Positions 60,488 through 64,000 of a DNA stretch of 64,000 nt are shown piece by piece. The notes beneath the pieces are model-generated. The model was not told the origin of the DNA. It did no database searches and saw nothing but the letters and a program-made list of their open reading frames with translations. The DNA lies in the NCBI RefSeq assembly GCF_900163665.1, contig NZ_FUIA01000018.1:1-64000 (forward strand). The letters run 5' to 3'. Numbering within the stretch: position 1 is the first letter of the stretch; every line of letters starts with the position of its first letter. This DNA comes from Frigoribacterium sp. JB110. GTDB taxonomy: Bacteria > Actinomycetota > Actinomycetes > Actinomycetales > Microbacteriaceae. A program made the translations under genes and the position numbers.

Positions 60488-61687
60488 TCACGAAGCGGCC
60501 GCCTCGTCTGATCGCATCGACTGCTTCGGTCGTTCCTTCGTCGGGTCGACGAAGGGCTTGGGCACCACGGTCGCCGATACGATCCCCGCGGGGGTCGCGA
60601 CCTGCACGTCGGTGCCGATCTCGCTGAGCGACACCGGCACCATCGCCAGGCCGATGTTGCGTTCGAGCCGCGGCGAGAAGCACGCTGACGTCACCTCGCC
60701 GACGGGCATCTCACCGTCGAGCACGGTGAACGCCTCGATCATCGAACCGTCGTTGAACGTGCCGAGCCGGTCGCCGCCGATCTCGAGACCGACCATCCGG
60801 CGCGAGACGCCCTCCTGCTTGACGCGGCGCAGCGCCTCCTTGCCGATGAAGTCGGGCTCCTGGTCGACGTCGACCATCCAGTCGTAGCCCATGCCGACTT
60901 CGAACGGGTTCGTGTCGAGGGTGATGTCGCACCCGTACGACAGGATGCCCGCTTCGATGCGCCGGATGTGGCACGGCCCGACCACCTTGAGGTCGAACGG
61001 GCGGCCTGCCTCCCAGATCTTGTTCCACAGCTGCTGGCCGTCGCGGCTGGCGTTGCGCACGTAGATCTCGAAACCGAGTTCCGCGGTGTAGCCGGTGCGC
61101 GAGACGACGACGTGCATGCCGTCGATCTCGTACTCGCGCAGCCAGTAGTACCCGACGTCGAGCACGCCTGCGCCGAACACTTCGCTCATCAGCGCTCCGG
61201 CGAGCGGGCCCTGCACCTGCACGGGGCCGACATCGGCCTCGCGGATCGTGACATCGAGGCCGGAGTTCATCGCGAGGCCGCGGGCCCACAGCAGCACGTC
61301 GCTGTCGGCGAGCGAGAGCCAGAAGTGGTTCTCGCCGAGCCGCAGCAGCACGGGGTCGTTGATGATTCCGCCGTCTTCGGCCGTGAGGAACACTTACTTG
61401 CACTGGCCGACGGCGCATTTCGACAGGTCGCGCGGCACGAGCATGTTCGTGAATTCGAACGCGTCGGGGCCGGTGATCTCGATCTGGCGTTCGACGCCGA
61501 CGTCCCAGAGCGTGACGCCGTTCACGAGCGCCCAGTACTCTTCAACCGGATCGCCGTAGTGGCGCGGGTGATACGTGTGGTTGTAGACGCTGTACATCGC
61601 CACACCGTGCTGTCGGGAGGCGTGGAAGAAAGGTGACTTCCGCAGCCTCGGGTAGAGCAGAATCCGTGGATCAGGGTTCACAGACAT
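60488..61687 (-). pseudogene. GcvT/DmdA-family folate-dependent methyltransferase interrupted by an in-frame TAA
   Basis: A 400-codon gene resembling dimethylsulfoniopropionate demethylase (DmdA) and other T-protein-like THF methyltransferases: FTEKV-like RKSPFFHAS start, TLWDVGVERQIEI, VPRDLSKCAVGQCK, then NDPVLLRLGENHFWLSLADS and LSYGCDITLDTNPFEVG. After GQCK the codon is TAA (61396-61394), where relatives have Tyr; the frame continues at once with VFLTAED through a normal stop. A single TAC/TAT to TAA change explains it. GTG follows directly (TAAGTG), so the 301-residue second part could restart. AGGAGG supports the ATG at 61687. I infer a recent pseudogene; sequencing error or a functional split remain possible. 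Confidence 0.78.
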
Positions 61688-61791
61688 GAGGACCTCCTCG
61701 TCCGACACATCCATCTCATTCCGGTTTATCACCGGGGGTTTTCCGGCGCAAGAGGCGGGTCGCGCCGCTTGCGAGCGGGAGTCCGGATCCG

Positions 61792-62166
61792 TCAGGATCG
61801 CATGCGCGAACCGTCCGGATCGAACGCCCCGGCGCGGCCGTGTGAGACGACCTCGACGGGGTGGCGACGACCGAGATAGTCGACGCACAGCTGAGCGCCC
61901 ACGACGGCGCGCTCCGGCGGCAGGTACGCCAGCATGACGTATCTGCCGAGCGAGGGCGCAGGGCCCGCACTCGTGACATAGCTGCGAGGACCGCGCGCAT
62001 CCGTGATGGGCGCGCCGTCCGGTTCGTCCCCGCGTTCGGCGAGGTGCTCGGCTTCGATGATCAGCGACCACCGGCGCTGGTCCCGTTCCTGGGGGCGATC
62101 GCCGATGCGGCTCGCGTCGGCGCCGTCGATCTCGCTCCGACCGGGGAGTGAACCCATCGCCACCAT
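61792..62166 (-). pseudogene. orphan GcvT C-terminal domain fragment
   Basis: A 124-codon frame whose last ~90 residues read like the C-terminal barrel of aminomethyltransferase or dimethylglycine/sarcosine oxidase-type proteins: YVTSAGPAPSLGRYVMLAYL, PPERAVVGAQLCVDYLGRRH, and a terminal FDPDGSRMRS. The FAD and catalytic domains that normally precede it are absent, and upstream DNA to the next gene is only ~70 nt. It lies just upstream of the interrupted methyltransferase gene. I read it as the 3' remnant of a deleted oxidase or methyltransferase gene. An ATG with adjacent GAGGGAG exists, so translation as a small protein cannot be excluded. Confidence 0.65.
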
Positions 62167-62239
62167 CTCCCTCGACAGTGATCAGTGTGCCTGATCCGGT
62201 GACTCTACCCCCACGTATCGTCCGGATGGAAGAGCCGGA

Positions 62240-62872
62240 TCAGGCGTGGTGGAGGTGCGGTTCGGACCCCCAGGGAAATTCGAGGTCGCCGTTTCCGGCC
62301 AGGAGCGCCCGGTAGGTCAGCTCTGCGGCGTTCTCGAGGTTCAGCGCGCGCCGCAGAGCCATGTCGCAGTCGTCACCGACCGTGGTCGAGCCGTGATTGC
62401 CCATGATGACGCAGTTGTGCTCGGCGAGCTGCTCAGCTGCCGTGTCGGCGAGTTCGTCCGAGCCGTTCGGGTGGTACGGCGTGCGGCCGATGGAACCGAC
62501 GTAGTAGGCGTGGTCGAGCGTGACCAGACGAACGGGATGCCCCAGCGCGTCGAGCAGAATCGCGTGCGCCGGGTGCACATGCACGACCGAACCGATATCC
62601 GGCCTGGCCAGGTACGCACGCTGATGGAGCTTCCACTCGCTCGACGGCTTGTCCGCCCCCTCGACGACGTCGCCGGCGAGATCCATGATGCTGAACGATG
62701 TGCGGTCCAGGCGGTTCAGCCAGGTGCCGGACGCCGTCACCATGAAGTGGTCATCGTCCAGGCGGATCGACAGGTTCCCTGCGCTCGCCAGGGCGAGGCC
62801 CGAGTCGACGATCTCGGAGCCGGCGCGGATGAGCTGCTGCGCGATCTCTGTCGTGGAAAGAGGATTCGTCAT
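62240..62872 (-). CDS. class II aldolase, L-fuculose-phosphate/5-deoxypentulose-phosphate type
   Basis: A 210-residue class II aldolase. ALASAGNLSIRL is the phosphate-binding loop, VVHVHPAHAI holds two metal-binding His, and MGNHGSTTVG the third. Its short length matches FucA-like and DrdA/Ald2-type aldolases. It neighbours a GntR regulator and a methylthioribose-1-phosphate isomerase homologue (mtnA), which suggests cleavage of 5-deoxyribulose-1-P or methylthioribulose-1-P to dihydroxyacetone phosphate and a small aldehyde. A perfect operator-like repeat lies 83 nt upstream of its ATG. Confidence 0.83.
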   Translation of the reverse strand: MTNPLSTTEIAQQLIRAGSEIVDSGLALASAGNLSIRLDDDHFMVTASGTWLNRLDRTSFSIMDLAGDVVEGADKPSSEWKLHQRAYLARPDIGSVVHVHPAHAILLDALGHPVRLVTLDHAYYVGSIGRTPYHPNGSDELADTAAEQLAEHNCVIMGNHGSTTVGDDCDMALRRALNLENAAELTYRALLAGNGDLEFPWGSEPHLHHA

Positions 62873-62954
62873 CGGAAGCTTCCCCGGTGTCTGGCCGGGG
62901 TGCTGTCTCCCGGCACGTGGTCTGATCCATGGCGCCGGCGATGAGTCGACATCA

Positions 62955-62969
62955 TGTTGTTAGACAACA
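62955..62969 (-). promoter_or_regulatory. GntR-type operator between aldolase and regulator genes
   Basis: TGTTGT-TAG-ACAACA is a perfect 6-bp inverted repeat with a 3-bp spacer. It resembles HutC-subfamily operators (GTNTAGACAAC-like). The core GTTGTTAGA recurs upstream of mtnA at 63803-63811. It is placed to control the aldolase. Confidence 0.65.
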
Positions 62970-62996
62970 GTACAACAGCTCGTAACATCCGAGGTG

Positions 62997-63713
62997 TCAG
63001 GCGTGCCGGATGATCGAGAAGGTGTAGCGGTCGTCGATGAAATACGTGCGAGAGTATGCGACCACGCGGTCGTCCTGGTCGTAGTGCACCTGATCGAGCA
63101 GGAGGGCGAGGCCGCTGCGACCGGGAGCGGTGTCCCACGTGACGTGTTCCGATACGACGGGATGGATCTCGGCGACGGCGCGGGTCGGGACGATTCCGCG
63201 GGCGTCGCGCAGGTAGGCGAACACCGACCCGTCGAGCACGTCGGGCGACTCCCCCTCGGGGAAGACGCCGATGGGGAGAAGGTCGTACGAGTAGGCGACG
63301 ATCTCGTCGTCTGCGAGGATGACGCGTCGTGTCTCGAGCGCCGTGTCGTTCGTCGTCAGGTCGAGCTTCGCGGCCTCATCGGGCAGAAGGGGGCGAATCG
63401 TACGGCTGCGGTACCGCATGCTCGGTTCGCGCCCTGTGCGCCGGATCGACTCGGTGATCGACTCGAGCTTCTCGAGGCCGGCTGTGACGACCGGCGGCTC
63501 CGAGACGAACGTTCCGACGCCGTGCCTGGTGCGGACCAGTCCTTCGGTCTTCAACTCGCTGAGGGCGGCGCGCACCGTCGGGCGCGACACCTCGAAGGTC
63601 TCGCTCAGTTCCGATTCCGTGGGCAGGCGCTCCCCCACGGCGTAGGCGCCGTCGCCGATGCGCGCACGGATGCCCGCGGCCACCGCGTCGACACGCGAAG
63701 CCTTTCGTGCCAT
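62997..63713 (-). CDS. GntR/HutC-family transcriptional regulator (UTRA domain)
   Basis: A 238-residue regulator. The N-terminal winged helix includes GERLPTESELSETFEVSRPT and VRAALSELKTEGLVRTRHG, the GntR signature. Residues ~80-238 form a UTRA effector domain (EPSMRYRSRTIRPLL, RRVILADDEIVAYSYDLLPI, SRTYFIDDRYTFSIIRHA). UTRA domains sense sugar phosphates or small metabolites. The ATG at 63713 has GGAAGGG six nt upstream, better than ATG 63728. It lies between the aldolase and mtnA, each of which has a matching operator, so it very likely controls both and itself. Confidence 0.88.
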   Translation of the reverse strand: MARKASRVDAVAAGIRARIGDGAYAVGERLPTESELSETFEVSRPTVRAALSELKTEGLVRTRHGVGTFVSEPPVVTAGLEKLESITESIRRTGREPSMRYRSRTIRPLLPDEAAKLDLTTNDTALETRRVILADDEIVAYSYDLLPIGVFPEGESPDVLDGSVFAYLRDARGIVPTRAVAEIHPVVSEHVTWDTAPGRSGLALLLDQVHYDQDDRVVAYSRTYFIDDRYTFSIIRHA

Positions 63714-63802
63714 TGCGAACCCTTCCATCGCTCGATCTGCAGATGCGACCCCAGCCGCGACGATGCGGTCGGTTGACGTGAGACATTATGTCAGAGATAC
63801 AC

Positions 63803-63846
63803 GTTGTTAGAAGTTCTTGACTAAGTTGTCTGATCACTAGTAGCGT
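63803..63846 (+). promoter_or_regulatory. mtnA promoter with embedded GntR half-sites
   Basis: TTGACT (63817-63822) and TAGCGT (63841-63846) are spaced 18 nt and form a good housekeeping promoter. GTTGTTAGA (63803-63811) just upstream repeats the core of the operator at 62955-62969, and GTTGTC (63825-63830) lies between the two boxes. Repressor binding here would block polymerase. Confidence 0.6.
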
Positions 63847-63891
63847 CTCGCTTTACATGACGAACGCGTGCGACGAGAGGAACCGGACAAG

Positions 63892-64000
63892 ATGATTCAA
63901 GCGATCGAATGGATTGAGGACGACGCCCCCGCCGTCAGGATCATCGACCAGACGGTTCTGCCTGCCGTCGAGTCATATCTCGACCTGCGCACCGTCGACG
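63892..64000 (+). CDS. mtnA: S-methyl-5-thioribose-1-phosphate isomerase-like protein (MtnA family), 3' partial
   Basis: Only the first 36 codons are in the window. IEWIEDDAPAVRIIDQTVLP matches the very conserved MtnA start (IEW...V.IIDQT.LP), followed by a helix ending YLDLRTVD. MtnA isomerises methylthioribose-1-P or 5-deoxyribose-1-P to the ribulose form. With the class II aldolase and GntR regulator alongside, the product would be split into dihydroxyacetone phosphate and an aldehyde, as in 5'-deoxyadenosine or methylthioadenosine salvage shunts. GAGAGGA lies upstream of the ATG. Confidence 0.82.
   Translation, partial: MIQAIEWIEDDAPAVRIIDQTVLPAVESYLDLRTVD

Noticed and set aside
61394..61396. 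Recoding of the stop codon as pyrrolysine or selenocysteine
   Set aside because: The codon is TAA; pyrrolysine uses TAG and selenocysteine uses TGA. A nonsense mutation, an error or a restart is simpler.
1..64000. tRNA, rRNA, CRISPR arrays, insertion sequences or prophage genes
   Set aside because: I looked for cloverleaf-type segments, regularly spaced repeats, transposase or integrase motifs and phage proteins and saw none.

Overview
The window looks like chromosomal DNA of a high-GC actinobacterium, most likely Microbacteriaceae and Microbacterium-like. The basis is strong G/C third-position bias, many GTG starts, several start codons that sit 6-7 nt after a TANNNT -10 box (leaderless mRNAs), coenzyme F420 genes, and an abundance of the palindrome ATCCGGAT. 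The genus is an inference. I found no rRNA, tRNA, insertion sequence, prophage or CRISPR array. Genes are tightly packed, with many 4-nt ATGA or GTGA overlaps.

Layout. 1-7162: a deoxysugar (L-rhamnose type) catabolic island with an SIS protein, a class II aldolase, two rhamnulokinases, a DeoR regulator and a fused rhamnulose-1-P aldolase/dehydrogenase. 7298-9646: a Bcr/CflA exporter and a PfkB kinase. 9820-15941: arginine/ornithine/proline catabolism (DDAH-like hydrolase, RocD, PutA). 16016-18493: a GNAT enzyme, CofE and a cytochrome-b-like membrane protein. 18561-20096: an ECF41-type sigma factor with its AhpD-like partner. 20268-24697: an esterase and a LacI-operator-marked sugar operon. 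24716-30455: rlmN, a lipoprotein, a GntR regulator, an LLM oxidoreductase and an AlkZ-like protein. 30478-34262: YigZ, then a YkoEDC thiamine/HMP ECF transporter under a TPP riboswitch. 34304-40524: a D,D-carboxypeptidase and a heterodimeric ABC exporter. 40696-42678: an LLM oxidoreductase and a 3-hydroxyisobutyryl-CoA-hydrolase-like protein.

42832-47832 is an assimilatory sulfur operon (sulfite reductase, APS reductase, CobA, ferredoxin-NADP reductase, ferredoxin). 47966-50517 has an ABC ATPase with a very long acidic tail and a small unknown protein. 50616-57353 is an F420 locus: FbiC coupled to a Baeyer-Villiger-type monooxygenase, Fgd coupled to FbiD/CofC, and another LLM oxidoreductase. 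57399-62166 carries hemL, fhs and what looks like a decaying folate-dependent demethylation locus, with one gene interrupted by TAA and one reduced to its C-terminal domain. 62240-64000 is a GntR-controlled class II aldolase/MtnA pair that resembles 5-deoxypentose salvage.

The strongest unusual observation is that the C-terminal CofH half of the FbiC-like protein has lost all three cysteines of its radical-SAM cluster, while the CofG half keeps them. Next come the TAA-interrupted DmdA/GcvT-family gene, the shared operator of the aldolase/mtnA locus, the roughly 390-residue acidic tail on an ABC ATPase, a dispersed hairpin repeat, and the HIP1-like over-abundance of ATCCGGAT.
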